Below, piece after piece: positions 29,560 to 41,142 of a DNA stretch of 64,000 nucleotides. Under the pieces are notes generated by a model. It was not told the origin of the DNA and did not search any database. It saw nothing but the letters and a program-made list of their open reading frames with translations. Source of the DNA: Ascaphus truei (lineage: Eukaryota > Chordata > Amphibia > Anura > Ascaphidae). Location: contig CM071570.1 of assembly GCA_036426205.1 (NCBI GenBank), forward strand, positions 141,538,563-141,602,562, read 5' to 3'. Every line of letters starts with the position of its first letter. Position 1 is the stretch's first letter. A program made the translations under genes and the position numbers.

Positions 29560-30345
29560 CAGAAATCAGTGCAACTGTAACATAAAAAACAGTGCACTAT
29601 AATAGGATGTGTAGTGTAAATGAAACTGGATGGGGGGATACTGGGCAGAGCACCCCACTTAAGGCTCACTGGGAGGCAAATGCAGGTACCTGCCCAGTGG
29701 CCACAGCATGGGTGAACTCTGCTTGGATACGGGAGGGCACCAGCACCCAGAACAGAGCCTGGTTGGTAAGGGATACCTCCCTACTTATTGTATATATTGC
29801 CAGCTTGGTTAATGCCAGGAGCAGGTTGGTGAGGAGGTCCCTGGCCCTAGTGTTCCAGGATACTGGGCACCCAAAAATAAAAAGATGTGGAGAGACATGC
29901 AACCAGAACTGCAGGAGGAGGCCCCTCAAGAATGACAAGAGGGGCTGAAGTCTGGCACAACTAAAATAAATGTGGAACATGGACTCCCTTGCTCCACAAA
30001 ATGGGCATTTGGCAGGGGAGTCCATGAAGTGTGCAAGGTACTCTCCTATGCTCGGTGCACCATGGAGGATTCTCCAGCTCAGGTCCCCAGTGGGTCAGGG
30101 AACTAACTCTGAATAGCGTTCCCTCCACCAGGGCGTCTCATCCTCGTTTGTTGGTAGTACCTGCCTCCAGATGGTATCGGGGCGGGCGACGACGGTGAGG
30201 TAGTGCACTGTATGGGGCACGAGAGAGTATGGCAACCTCCTCGGCATGCCGCGGAAGCATGCCGTGGGTATGGTCCCCAGCCTGCTTAGGCTGCTCTCTC
30301 TGAATAAAGATTGTTATAGAGATCTTGCATTCAACAATATTTTCC
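29560..30345 (-). pseudogene. LINE ORF2 C-terminal end, L1/Tx1-like
   Basis: Minus-strand reading gives PTGDLSWRILHGA, then CPFCGARESMFHIYFSCARL, a CX2CX7HX4C cluster, and LVPSRIQAEFTHAVATG. This is the usual order at the 3' end of L1/Tx1-clade reverse-transcriptase proteins, where the cysteine-histidine cluster is thought to bind nucleic acid. The 119-codon frame 29666-30025 is the longest open piece; at least one stop lies upstream (near 30090). The RT core is absent, so this is a 5'-truncated, inactive copy. The clade call is from memory of the motif order and is less certain than the LINE call. Confidence 0.72.
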
Positions 30346-30549
30346 AGGGATTACGGTAGCCTGTCTCACCTGAATAAAGTGACAATAAGCATGCAAAGGC
30401 CGCAATAGCACATTGTCACAGTCTCGGGCATTTAGTCTAATGTAGGAATTGGAGGGGTGTATCTATCCTCAAGAGGAAATATGTCTAATGCAGCATGCTG
30501 TGTTCATCAAACAGATGTTATTCATGTGAAAATGCTAGAATTCTTTCTT
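30346..30549. other. Short unannotated spacer
   Basis: Nothing recognisable between the LINE tail and the 39-bp minisatellite. Confidence 0.5.
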
Positions 30550-30785
30550 GACACTTCCTGTATGTCATTCAGTACAGTATAGCTTTTACAGTAGTACAGT
30601 ATGTCATTCAATACAGTATAGCTTTTACAGTAGTACAGTATGTAATTCAGTACAGTATAGCTTTTACAGTAGTACAGTATGTCATTCAGTACAGTATAGA
30701 TTTTACAGTAGTACAGTATGTCATTCAGTACAGTATAGCTTTTACAGTAGTACAGTATGTCATTCAGTACAGTATAGCTTTTTTA
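30550..30785 (+). repeat. 39-bp minisatellite, six copies
   Basis: Unit about 39 bp (CAGTATGTCATTCAGTACAG followed by TATAGCTTTTACAGTAGTA). Because 39 is divisible by three it forms a fake 13-residue protein repeat (CHSVQYSFYSSTV). Confidence 0.95.
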
Positions 30786-31214
30786 CTGCAGAACTCTCTG
30801 TTTACAACTATTACTTTTTCTCAATCTGTATCTGATTGCAGGATTTATTAATCATAATCTGACTCAATGTGGACAGCTGTTCCCTACGAACAGGGCAGAA
30901 TACATGAATGCAGAGAGCTCGAGTGCTATTAGCTATTTAAAGAAAGAAAGAAAAGACATGCATTTTTCAAGTGCCAAATATGTTTACTTCTGATTGCATC
31001 AAGTAGGACAACAAATATTAAATGCAATACCTGGAGCTCCTTGCGTGATGTGAAGAGCATAGCAGAGGTGGTGGCAGAAGCAACCCAGACACGCCAAGCA
31101 GCTGTAAAAGCATGTCGTGCAGTGAGTTGTGTGGTCGTCTCTCATGATGCAGCCTGGTCGTGAGACTTCAGCATCCGTCTATGGGAGCCTTTGAAACACC
31201 TGGGTTACATAACC

Positions 31215-31280
31215 GTGGTTACATAGTTACATAGTAGATGAGGTTGAAAAAAGACGTCCATCAAGTTCAACCTACTGTAT
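31215..31280 (+). repeat. Short interspersed repeat fragment
   Basis: TTACATAGTTACATAGTAGA, then GAGGTTGAAAAAAGACGTCC and ATCAAGTTCAACCTA. I recognise this as a block often repeated in amphibian genomic sequence but cannot name its family with certainty. Confidence 0.5.
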
Positions 31281-31507
31281 GTACCAGCACTCACTGTCTA
31301 ATAGCTAAATGATGAAAACAGTTGTAATGCAGAATAAACATTTAATAATAAAACAAACCAGAAAAAAATCAAATGTGTTTGCAGAAACCAGTATCACAAA
31401 TGGTCATGTCACAAAGTGAGGGGTAGGGGGGGCGGGGGGGAAGGAAAAGGGGAAAAAACATGAAACACAAGGAATATACACAAAAAACAGAGAACGGAAA
31501 GTCTGCT

Positions 31508-31560
31508 AGGGGAACGACGTTTCGAGGGACTACCTCTTCATCTGGTCCATTCACCCTGGT
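31508..31560 (-). ncRNA. Hammerhead-like motif, left arm
   Basis: Minus strand: CAGATGA (31544-31538, one base off CTGATGA), stem II GAGG/CCTC, GAAA (31523-31520), C-GTC-G stem III. No NTH triplet of the best type follows. Probably inactive. Confidence 0.5.
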
Positions 31561-32094
31561 CCAAAAGGTCCCAGAGGTACTTCCCTAAGCCTCCTTTCCC
31601 CTATAACTGGTCAAATCAGACACCCCTGAAAATAGATAGCAAACATACAGTGTAGGCTAAATACAGCTAAACAGCTAATAGCAGGGCAGCAAGAATCCAC
31701 TAAAGTAAATGCCAGTAGTTCAAGTACCACAAGAAACTGTGGGCAATGCTCGTGTGGAGCACAAGGAGCAGAGCCACAGAGGGTTTGATTACTGTCTTCA
31801 TTTGCTATTCCCATTAACCTTTCATTGACTGTTGTGGACTCCTGGTGCTTCTTTGCAAGCTGCTTTCTTGCAAGCTGTGTTCTGCCTTTACTGTACCATT
31901 GCCCACAGTTTCTTGTGGTACTTGAACTACTGGCATTGACTTTAGTGGATTCTTGCTGCCCTGCTATTAGCTGTTTAGCTGTATTTAACCTACACTGTAC
32001 AGTATGTTTGCTATCTATTTTCAGGGGTGTCTGATTTGACCAGTTATAGGGGAGGGGAGGCTTAGGGAAGTACCTCTGGGACCTTTTGGACCAG

Positions 32095-32150
32095 GGGGAA
32101 TGGGCCAGATGAAGAGGTAGTCCCTCGAAACGTCGCCCCCCTAGCAGACT
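32095..32150 (+). ncRNA. Hammerhead-like motif, right arm
   Basis: Plus-strand counterpart of the left-arm motif: CAGATGA (32106-32112), GAGG/CCTC stem, GAAA (32127-32130), CGTCG. Confidence 0.5.
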
Positions 32151-32372
32151 TTCCGTTCTCCGTTTTTTGTGTATATTTCTTGTGTTTCATGTTTTTTCCC
32201 TTTTCCTTTCCCCCCCCCCCCCCCCCCCACTCTTTACTTTGTGACATGCCCATTTGTGATACTGGTTTCTGCAAACACATTTGATTTATTTCTGGTTTGT
32301 TTTATTATTAAATGTTTATTCTGCATTACAACTGTTTTCATCATTTAGCTATTAGACAGTGAGTGCTGGTAC

Positions 32373-33094
32373 TTACTTAGATTTGTTAGTACTATACAGG
32401 GGAATAAGGGTCCCCTTTTGTTCCATGCACCCTGCAATTGCATAAATTTAACACTATCAGAGTGCTGTCTATCGTCCCCTTTTAACCTACTGTATGTGTG
32501 CCAATAAAATTTGCAAAGTGGCACGTGTGACAAGTTCACCACTATGGATTGAAAACGACTTTGTCAACCCTTCAGAAAACTGCTGGGCATAGCATTGAGT
32601 AAGATGCCACATCCAAGGTTTACATTTCAGATGTTAGTATATTAATAGTGGTACCAATTTTGTTCCAGCATCCATGTTACTTGGCAACCATTCACTTCTC
32701 ATCTCTGTGCCCTCATTTATAACTGACATTTATCTCTTTTACTGCCAGAGGCGCTTGCAATGCATTGAGCTTGGTTAATCTTTCCTAAATTTAGAAGCGT
32801 GCCCTGATCCTGCAAATACAGTGTGGGAGGGGGGGGGGCTAAAACAATATACGAGGAACATGGGGTGTCTCTTTGCCTAGGTTTGCTTAAAGCAGCTACT
32901 TACATTTTCTACTAAGTGAATAGTGGTAATAGCAATATGGTAAAACACCTGGCTATGATAAAGATGTGTGGCAAGTTAACAAAGAAAATGACACAATGTT
33001 CTCTGGGTAACAATATGCTAAATTTGACCACCCAAAAATTCAATTTATTTTTTACAACATGGGAACCTAGGGGTCCTCCAGCGGAATCAGAGAT
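32373..33094. other. Unannotated stretch
   Basis: No gene or repeat boundary recognised; a G-run lies at about 32828-32838. Confidence 0.5.
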
Positions 33095-33450
33095 TTGGTC
33101 ATGGCTGTTTTGCCGTGACCACATAGGCGCCGGCATTTGCTCCACAGAGGGACGCTTCACGCAGCCGCTCTTTTGCCAATAAGGTAAGTTAATTTAAGGG
33201 GTTTTAGCAGTTAACTCATTACGCTAACAATAGGAGTTTTAGGGTAAGAGATGAGGTGATTAGGGTAAGGGGTTAAGGTTTTGAGAGTAGGGGGTTAGGG
33301 TAAGGGGTTAATATTGTTAGGGTAGAGTGTAGCATTAGTATTTGGGGTTAAGGTTATGGGCTTACCATAGTGGTGAAGCAGCCGGTGGTAAGATGTCCCT
33401 GCAGTGAGGTGAGTGGCATCTCAACGGCTATGACCATATTTCCTAGGCCC
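33095..33450. mobile_element. MITE-like element with TTAGGG-like interior
   Basis: TTGGTCATGGCTGTTTTGCC near the left and the inverse of TGGTCATAGCCG near 33440 suggest terminal inverted repeats. The middle (33230-33360) has degenerate GGGTTAGGGTAAGG repeats. Boundaries are approximate. Confidence 0.4.
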
Positions 33451-33769
33451 GTCCTCCAGAGCTAAACTGCGCTATGTTTAGCTCTTGTGAACCCCCAGGT
33501 TCCTGAGATAGTGTGTTCTCATTGAGATTTAAATAGGAAGCTGCATCTGATGACGTTTGGACTGCAGAACCCGGAAGATTTGATGGCCATTAAATTTTTT
33601 CCCCTTGACGGAGCAGAAACCGCTGTATCTACACCGGTAAGTATTTTGGTGAAGGGGAAGTCTATTTATGAGGCTGAAGTTTAGTGAGTTTTGCAGCACT
33701 TCAACTATTTTCTTTTACATCCGTTGGCAGCTTGATCAGATGCAAGGAACGTATTGAAACATTAAGTGC

Positions 33770-34340
33770 TAGGGGTGTCAGCAACGGTCTAGGATGTTAG
33801 GCCGCCGCCAAGCTGCTGCCTGGCATGTCGTCACCTGGAAAATTCACCGCTTGACACGTCGGTGCAGAGCATCTCGACGCTTCTTCACATTTCACCATCT
33901 TTAAATGTTTACGTTCCCACTAAGCAGGACACTCAGAGCGCCTGCCGGACCCCGCCAAAATTATTTTTTTAATAAATTATTAAAAGTTTAATAAATTAAT
34001 CTTTACATTTTCTTGTGACAAGTTTCTTGAGACCCTTTGGTGTCTCCTGCCCCCCCCCCCCCCCCCCCAATGTCGCAACCAAAATGGAAAGATTTAGTTC
34101 AAACTTTTTTTTAATCATTTCTTAAAATAGTTTTTGGCGGGGTCCGGTGGGCACACTGAGTGTCCTGCTTAACGGGCGCGTTCACATTCGAAGTGACGGC
34201 CGGCACATTTGAAGATGGTGGTGAAATGTAAAGAAGAAGCGAGGTGCCCTGTGGCGAAATGTGAAGCAGGGACGTGTCCGGTGGCGACATGCCAGGCAGC
34301 AGAGCGCTGGCGGTTGTTTGGTCACGGCCAAAAGTCCCAT
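33770..34340. mobile_element. Foldback DNA element
   Basis: GCTGCCTGGCATGTCG (from about 33816) and its inverse CGACATGCCAGGCAGC (34284-34299), plus AAGCAGGACACTCAG (from about 33923) and its inverse CTGAGTGTCCTGCTT, show arms of nearly 200 bp. A 20-C run sits in the loop. Ends and target duplication were not resolved. Confidence 0.65.
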
Positions 34341-34344
34341 TCCA

Positions 34345-35341
34345 TTTCAGCAATGCATTGAAACACAATACATCGCTGGTTTCTCAATCACAGACAGAGT
34401 TAACCAAATGTTTTACATTTCATGCATACTGAATCTATTGAGCCATATCAGCCCCAGCTGATTTTTCTTATGCTAGGCCAAAGAATAAAAAGGACAAAGT
34501 GGACATGTTTGCATCTCGTATGTGTTTTAGGAGTCACAAATAAGCATTCTGAAGTTTAACTTATGCTAAAATGAAGTTTCTTGTTAAGTCAATTTGTTCA
34601 GAAGTATGATGCTTCTGTGCATCAAATCTGCTCCACTTACAGTACCTTAGTAAATGATTTGGATATTGAAGCATTAGGGGAGGAATTACTGTTAAGACAG
34701 TAATAGAGGGTTTAGGATTTTAACCAGATGTATCAAAGATTGCATCTGCCACCAATTTACTTTCTCTTTGTATCATTTTAAAGCAGTGGTGCACAACATG
34801 ATCTAGTTCGGGGCCCTCAAAAGGACTGCACGTTATCCTTAGCCTTAGTAATAAGGAAATATTGCCCACAACCCTCTCATTGCTCCCCCTGCCTGCCTTA
34901 AACCTCTCGTTGCTCCCCCTGCCAGCAGTCTTAACCCTCTCATCACAACAATTATATAACATGTTACACTCAGTTGTTTATAAACATCAGTTACGTGTTG
35001 ACATTTTAAAAAAAAAAAACAAATTAAACAGAATCATAATGTAAGGTAGTCAATCATCATAACAGAACTCACGCTAAACAAAAAAACATAAAAACACCAT
35101 TGGGGTTCACAGAAGAATAACATGGGTTATAAGTCATGACAACACAGCCTCACTAGCCTTTAAACGGTTTAAGTGCCTAAGGGGCCGCGGTCCCAGAGTG
35201 CAACGGTTCTTCCGCTCACTGATGATGAGATGGAAGGAGTCCTTCTGTTATACTTCCAAATAGGTCTGCAGAGTGCAGAATGCATTCTCCCCTACACAAA
35301 TGAGCAGTCATATTATGGTGTAGCTACTACATCATTGGGCC
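34345..35341. other. Unannotated stretch
   Basis: AT-rich. CAGTGGTGCACAACATG near 34785 resembles one end of a hAT MITE, but no matching second end was found. No gene. Confidence 0.5.
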
Positions 35342-35349
35342 CCTAGAGC

Positions 35350-35605
35350 TGGGGTGCGCAATCTTTTTCCCCTGCCCCCCCACTGTCGGCTCTCCCGCAC
35401 CCCTCATTACCTTGGCTCCGGCTTTCTGACATCACGACGCCATGGCAATGCATCTCCAGAAGCCACCTGAGCCAAAGTAAGTGATGTTTACAGAGGCCTT
35501 CACCGCTATCCGGCATTTAATTTAAATGCCTTAGGGAAGCGCGGGGCCTCTGGAAACCTCTCGCCCCAGCAGAGAATCCCGCAGCCCCTAGTTTGCACAT
35601 CCATG
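35350..35605. mobile_element. hAT-type MITE, 256 bp
   Basis: Perfect 8-bp direct repeat CCCTAGAG at 35342-35349 and 35606-35613. Ends CTGGGGTGCGCAA and, inverted, CATGGATGTGCAA are hAT-like. No coding capacity. Confidence 0.82.
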
Positions 35606-35613
35606 CCCTAGAG

Positions 35614-36267
35614 TGCCACACACGTTGATTTAGTAGCTACGACTATAGGGCACCCAAAGCGTTAGGCCTCAAGTCTGTCTTCTTATTACTTACAATCAGG
35701 CTGCAGCAGCCGCCTTCACCTCTCCTGTGCTGCCTTCTAATGGCTTGGACTGCAGGCCTAACCCAACGTGAGCTCCAGCGGAGAGCAAAGGGATGCCGCA
35801 TGACACGACAAGCCTCCTCTGTGCTGCCTTCTTCCTTCGTTCCTCCTCAGCGTCTTGTAATCCAACTGCAGAGCTGGCTCAGTGTGACATAAAACGGAAG
35901 GCCATGTGAGAGAGGGCAGTTGGGGGTCTCAGGTGGGGCCTGTTGTCCACCAGTGATTTAAATCCTCAAGGTATTACAGTACATTATCCTCTGTGCCCAA
36001 GAAATCAGCATCACTTACAAGAAGCTTAAATAAAAGGTTTCATATAATAACATTTGACACTGCCACAAGTGGACACAAAAACATGTAGCACAGAACAATT
36101 TTCATTATAATGATGCATATCTATCGTAATACCCAACTCTTCCTATTGGCCCAACCCAAACCGCAAGTTGATTCACTGAGCACAGAATATGAGCAAGTAC
36201 TCGGATATACTGGTACTAGAAAGCAACATTATAATGCTAACATAGTACTTTTTAAACCACATCTTTA
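35614..36267. other. Unannotated stretch
   Basis: No gene or clear repeat recognised. Confidence 0.5.
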
Positions 36268-36271
36268 TAGC

Positions 36272-37188
36272 TGTAGCCCTGTTTCTCTCCCCCTCCCTCC
36301 CCCTAGGTGAGATCTGGGGGTAGATGTAATTATGCTACTGGTGCTGCCCTTTACCTGTTGGCTCATGGGAGCCTAAGCCTCCGCCACGGGGAGCCTGGGG
36401 TGAATTACTCTTACCATATGGTGCAGCGCCTCCCCCTGAGAGGGATCCCAACAGAGTGGGAGGAGCCCCTCACAGGACACATTCACAATGAATACATACG
36501 CTTAGTAAAAATAGAAAGGGCTTTACTGAAACAGAGATATAACAGATAACTCTTCACACTATACTATATAATGACTAGAGGCATGGGGTGATGTCCTGCT
36601 GGATGAACCACAAACTGGTATGTGAGTAGGGCCTAGCTGGGGCCTAAGGGAGATCTCTGGCCAAGTGCAGAGGCTACTTGCCTCCCCGCACCTACACACT
36701 CCCCTGTCTGTGTCCCAGATCATACTGATCTGTCCTTCCCCAGCGCACAAAATGTATCTCTTTCTGCAGGGGAATCTGGCTCTTCCATTGGCTTCCCTGG
36801 GTCAGGTGGGCTCCAGCCCCTGGGGATGCTGGATGTTGTAGTCCCTTGCTATTGGGGCCGCATTCATGATCCTCACTGCGCATGCGCAACAAAGTAATGG
36901 CCGCCGCTAGCCCTACCTGCGCATGCGCGACCCTAGGGAGTCCCTGCACTAAGGGTAATGGCCTCCGCGACTCCAACTGCGTACTGTGCATGCACGAACC
37001 TCGCGCCAACCGCAACATGGCCGCCGGATCGCCTCCGCGCATGCGCAGACAGGAAATGCATGGTGGTGCCCTGCCTCTGATGCCGCTGGGAGTCCCCGGC
37101 AACGCGATCGCCCTGCAGCCCCCTGACATGACGCGGGGGTCCCCATAACAGAGCAGAGGTAAGGGGGCACCAGGGGAACCCGGCTACA
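36272..37188 (-). repeat. Solo LTR, minus strand, TAGC target duplication
   Basis: TGTAGCC at both ends (plus strand begins TGTAGCCCTG and ends CGGCTACA), flanked by TAGC (36268-36271 and 37189-37192). On the minus strand: several NRF1-like TGCGCATGCGCA sites (36877-36888, about 36918-36929 and 37034-37046), a YY1-like CCGCCATTACTT/GGCCGCCATGTTG pair, AGTAAA (36527-36522), GGAGGCGCTG (36433-36424) and CAG|GTAAAG. Same superfamily as elements 1 and 2; produced by LTR-LTR recombination. Confidence 0.88.
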
Positions 37189-37192
37189 TAGC

Positions 37193-38457
37193 CTTATTTA
37201 TAGGCCACCTTTTAAAGTAGGAGAGCCTAGTCTTGTGCAGGCATACCCCGCATAAACGTACGCAATGGGTCCAGAGCATGTATGTAAAGCGAAGCACTAC
37301 CTTTTATCCACTTATCGATGCTTGTACTGTACTGCAATCATCATATACGTGCATAACGGTAAATAATACATTTGTAACGTGCTCTATAGTCTCCTTGCTT
37401 GTGCACAGCTTCGGTACAGGTAGGGAGCCGGTTTTGCTGTTCCACACGTGCTGCAGGTGCATGCGCGAGCTGCCATTTGCCTAATGGGTGATATGTCCTT
37501 ACTCGCGAGTGTACTTAAAGTGAGTGTCCTTAAACCGAGGTATACCTGTATTTACTTTCCTCAACACTCCTTTAAACAATACGTGGAGCGATACTTGTGA
37601 ACACACCTGGGAAACATGCAGGTTTAAATTATTTGTATATACTATGAATATTGGAATATGCATCTCTCTTACAACTACTTCAGAGTCAGGGAGTGATCAC
37701 TGCCATCTTAGGGCCCCAACCTTTCAGAGGCTCCACAAATAGTATGGCCCACATTTTTAGTTTAAATTGATAGTTCTAACAACGCAGCAAATGTTACTTA
37801 ATCATTTAAAAAAAACATTTTACGCAAAGATAATGTTTCTCTAATTTTTTATAGAATTGGTCATTTCATTGATTTGTCGGAAATGTATTTAAAAAATAAC
37901 ACACAACAAAAAACATCAAATCAGATATACATCAGAAATTTTAATTTGATGGTTATTTGTGACTGCAAAAATATTAAAGAAAAAAAACCAGAAAGAGACA
38001 TGCAGATAAATGAAATGTTTGTGTTTGTAGTAATATTTGCAGAATTTCAATAAAAGTTTTGAATGTTGTTCAATAAAAACATACTGTATTTGTATTTAAA
38101 TGTGACCTTCGTGGGTGGGGCCCCCAATTTACCCTTCGCCCATGGCCCCAAAAATTCTTATAACAGCTCTGGGAGTCACACTCATCAGAATTAGGTATGA
38201 AATAAATAACAATGTTAATTCCCTGCGTTACCCATCAGACCTTCGTAAATATATGATGTTGGGGAGGGGGAACACCTCTTTTGCATCTCATTATCACTAA
38301 CATTCATACAAAATAAAAGCTACGCTATTTTTTTTAATGAATAAAACTGGGTTAACATTGCACTATTTACTTTTGTGGATAAGCGTTACTACTAACATGA
38401 GATTTATTTACAATTTTAGCAATGTGAAAAACCCAGACCCACAGTATTATATATTTA
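37193..38457. other. Unannotated AT-rich stretch
   Basis: No open frame or repeat I recognise. Short C-rich piece GGGCCCCCAATTTACCC near 38117 may be a decayed transposon end. Confidence 0.5.
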
Positions 38458-38499
38458 CTAGCTAAGAGACCCGGCGTTGCCCGGGATGTGAGGGAGTGC

Positions 38500-39310
38500 T
38501 CACACTGACACACACTGCTCATTGTTCACATTGCACACTGCACACTGCACACTGCACACACACTGCTCATTGGTCGCACTGACGCACACTGCGCGCACAC
38601 AGCTCACAGTGACACACACTGCACACTGCACACACACTGGTCACACTGACACACACTGCACACTGCACACACACTGCTCACTGTACACACACTGCACACA
38701 CTGACACACACTGCATACTGCATACACACTGCTCAATGGTCACACTGCACACTGCACACACACACTGCATACTGCACACACACTGCTCATTGGTCACACT
38801 GCACACACTGACACACTGCTCATTGCTCACACTGCACACACTGCACACACACTGCTCACACTGCACACACAGTGGTCATTGCTCACACTGCACACACTGA
38901 CACACTGCTCATTGCTCACACTGCACAGTGCACCACACACACACACACACACACACCACACACACCCACACACACACACACACAACACACACCACACACA
39001 CACACAACACACACACACACACACACACACAGTTACAGAATCACAGACATTACCACACTCACACACAGTCCACACACACTTACACACACTTTCACAGTTT
39101 CAAACAGTTTCACACAGTCATAGACACTTACACAGACTTACACACACTCACACACTCTCACACTGTGAAACACTTACCACACTGTCACACCACGTTACAC
39201 ACAGTCAACACACAGTCACAGCACTTACACACAGTTTCACACAGTCACAGATCTTACACACCCTTACACACAGTCACAGACACCCCAACAGTCTCACACA
39301 ATTACACACA
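38500..39310 (+). repeat. CACTG-type satellite and CA microsatellite
   Basis: Irregular repeats of CACACTGCACAC with GCTCATTG insertions, then nearly pure CA at 38935-39030, then CACAGTTTCA/CACACTTACA variants. The many open frames here are repeat artefacts. Confidence 0.9.
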
Positions 39311-39329
39311 CCAGCACCAACACCCCTCC

Positions 39330-40090
39330 CCCCCTCCCCCTGCGCAGGCAGCGGGGAACAACGGTGGGGAAAGGTGAAGCGGGGACCAAAGGGGCATCCC
39401 CCCTCCCATCTCACTTCCCACGCCTGTCACGCGGTGACAGGGGGAGCCGTGAGCGGAGGGCATCCCCCCCCCATCTCACGTCCCGCGGCCTAGGGGGGAG
39501 CCGGGAGCGGAGGGGCAAGAGCACAGCACGTACATTGGAGGGGGGGGGGGAGCTCACTCTGTCCTGCCGCTGCCTCACTCATCCTGCCGTCTGCCTCACT
39601 GATTCCGGCCGCTTCCTCACCTTCATCCGCCGCTCCCCGTGGATGTGAGGCGGGAGGCAGCGTGTTGTGGCCGCTCCCCCCGCGTGTGTCCCGGCGCGCT
39701 CCGCTCGCCCCCCCCTGCTGACTGTAGCGGCGCCGGGGTGTGAGCTTGGGGGGGTGGGAGGGGGTGAGCTTGGGGGGGATGAGCTTGGGGGGGTGAGGTG
39801 TGTGTGGAAGCTTGGGGGGGGGTGGGATGTGTGTGTGTGTGTGTACACGGGACTCCGGGTAAGTTCGGGCACAGGGGGGGTGGGGGGGGTGTGGAAGTTG
39901 AGGTGCGGTCCAGCTGACGGGGGAGAGTGAGGGGCACCGGGAGGGGATTGTGTGTGTGTGTCCCCGTCCGTGTCCGTGTGTGTGTGTGTCCCTGTGTGTG
40001 TGTGTCCCTGTGTGTCCTTTGGCCCGTCACTCCGCCTCAGGCCAATGAGAGGTGTGCGGGGGCGGGCCAAGGGACCAATGAGATTTCCCC
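39330..40090. promoter_or_regulatory. CpG-rich block with CCAAT and GC boxes
   Basis: High GC with many CpGs. GGCCAATGAGA (about 40041), GGGGGCGGGCC (about 40058) and GACCAATGAGA (about 40073) look like CCAAT and GC boxes. No gene start follows, and the block lies inside a putative repeat, so a host promoter is unlikely. Confidence 0.35.
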
Positions 40091-40152
40091 TAGGGACACC
40101 GGACATCCAGGCAGGCAGGCAGGCAGGCATACAGTGCTTTCAATTATATAGT

Positions 40153-41142
40153 ATAAGATTTGTGTCAGTTGAAGTGCTTCTGGGAAAGTGACCTCAAATA
40201 TACAGTACAGCAGTGAACAAAGAAGCCCCAATATACATCCAATATAGCAAATTATTTTGTTATATAGCTCACACATAGCTCGTATTAGTAAATACGGGCC
40301 AATGTCATTTAACTGGAAGCTTTGCTTTCAGAGTTTAGTCTGAAGCAATTCTTAATCAATTTAGGGTGGTTTAAATCCTATTTAGTCTGCTATCATCACA
40401 TCAATTTATAGATAATATATTCTTGGTGTAGTATGAAGTAAGGATCTCTTGCACCTTTTCAGTATTACACTTAATAGGATGCATTTGCACATAATAGATG
40501 GCTTTGTGGTGTGAGATTATTGCTGAATTTACTCTTTTTTGTACCTGTCGGTCTATCAGTTTGTCATCTCACAAGTATTACATTCAAGCCACGTTAATCT
40601 TTTTCTCAATCAACTGCTATATTATTCAACAGCTTTGAATTTCAGAAGACATTTTAAAATAAATTGAAAAAAAAGTCTGGTGAACTAACTTAAATGTTTG
40701 TAATTCTACTCAGTGGGGCAATACCTAAGGGCTGCATTCACTAAAGGCTCATATAGTTGTATTACAATTTGTCGTTATTAAAAAATGGGAGCCTGCAATA
40801 TGTGTAAATATAGCTGCAGCGGCCGTATTTATAAAAGATCATGGCGCCGTTGTCGTTGGATCTGCTGTATTCCACGCAGTATTCATTTTGCATTCCCGTG
40901 TTCACGCCGCCCGGCACCACGGTTGAACTGTTTAATTTAATGGTTTCGGATTTAATTGGTTGTATTTCTTCGCGTCTCCACCAGGTGGCAGAAATTCATG
41001 AATTGTAATGAATTGTAATGTGTACAGTGCTTGTGCTACTGTGTCGACATGCAGGTGTTTAAAAAAACCCCAGATAAAACCATGTCTACCACAGTGGTCC
41101 ATTGTGAATTGACCTTGGTACTTGAAAACCCTGAAGAAGTTA
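40153..41142. other. Unannotated stretch
   Basis: No gene. GGGCTGCATTCACTAAAGG (40733-40751) resembles the inverted-repeat end of the MITE at 42692-43772, suggesting a partial copy. Confidence 0.45.

Larger units (their letters stand above)
31280..32372. repeat. Long inverted repeat, arms ~470 bp, each with a hammerhead-like core
   Basis: Left arm 31280-31748 and right arm 31898-32372 are inverse copies (GTACCAGCACTC at the left end, GAGTGCTGGTAC at the right), separated by a 149-bp spacer. Both arms contain AATAAAACAAACCAGAAA-type sequence, a G/C homopolymer run and a hammerhead-like core. Two copies of a PLE-like terminal segment in opposite orientation would explain it. Confidence 0.88.
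38459..40152. mobile_element. Putative non-autonomous repeat with satellite and CpG-rich interior
   Basis: Starts with ACTAGCTAAGAGACC and the palindrome CCCGGCGTTGCCCGGG (38471-38486). Then come CACTGCACAC-type satellite (38500-38930), CA repeats to 39035, a CpG-rich block (39330-40090) and GCAGGCAGGCAGGCAGGCA before TTATATAGTATAAG. I recall this start as a common interspersed repeat end but cannot name it; the right boundary is a guess. Confidence 0.4.

Noticed and set aside
30548..30835. 95-codon frame with a perfect 13-residue repeat
   Set aside because: The 39-bp minisatellite has a length divisible by three; no coding evidence.
33720..33765. TTGATCAGATG...TTGAAAC as another hammerhead core
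   Set aside because: Stem II does not pair, so the match is probably chance.
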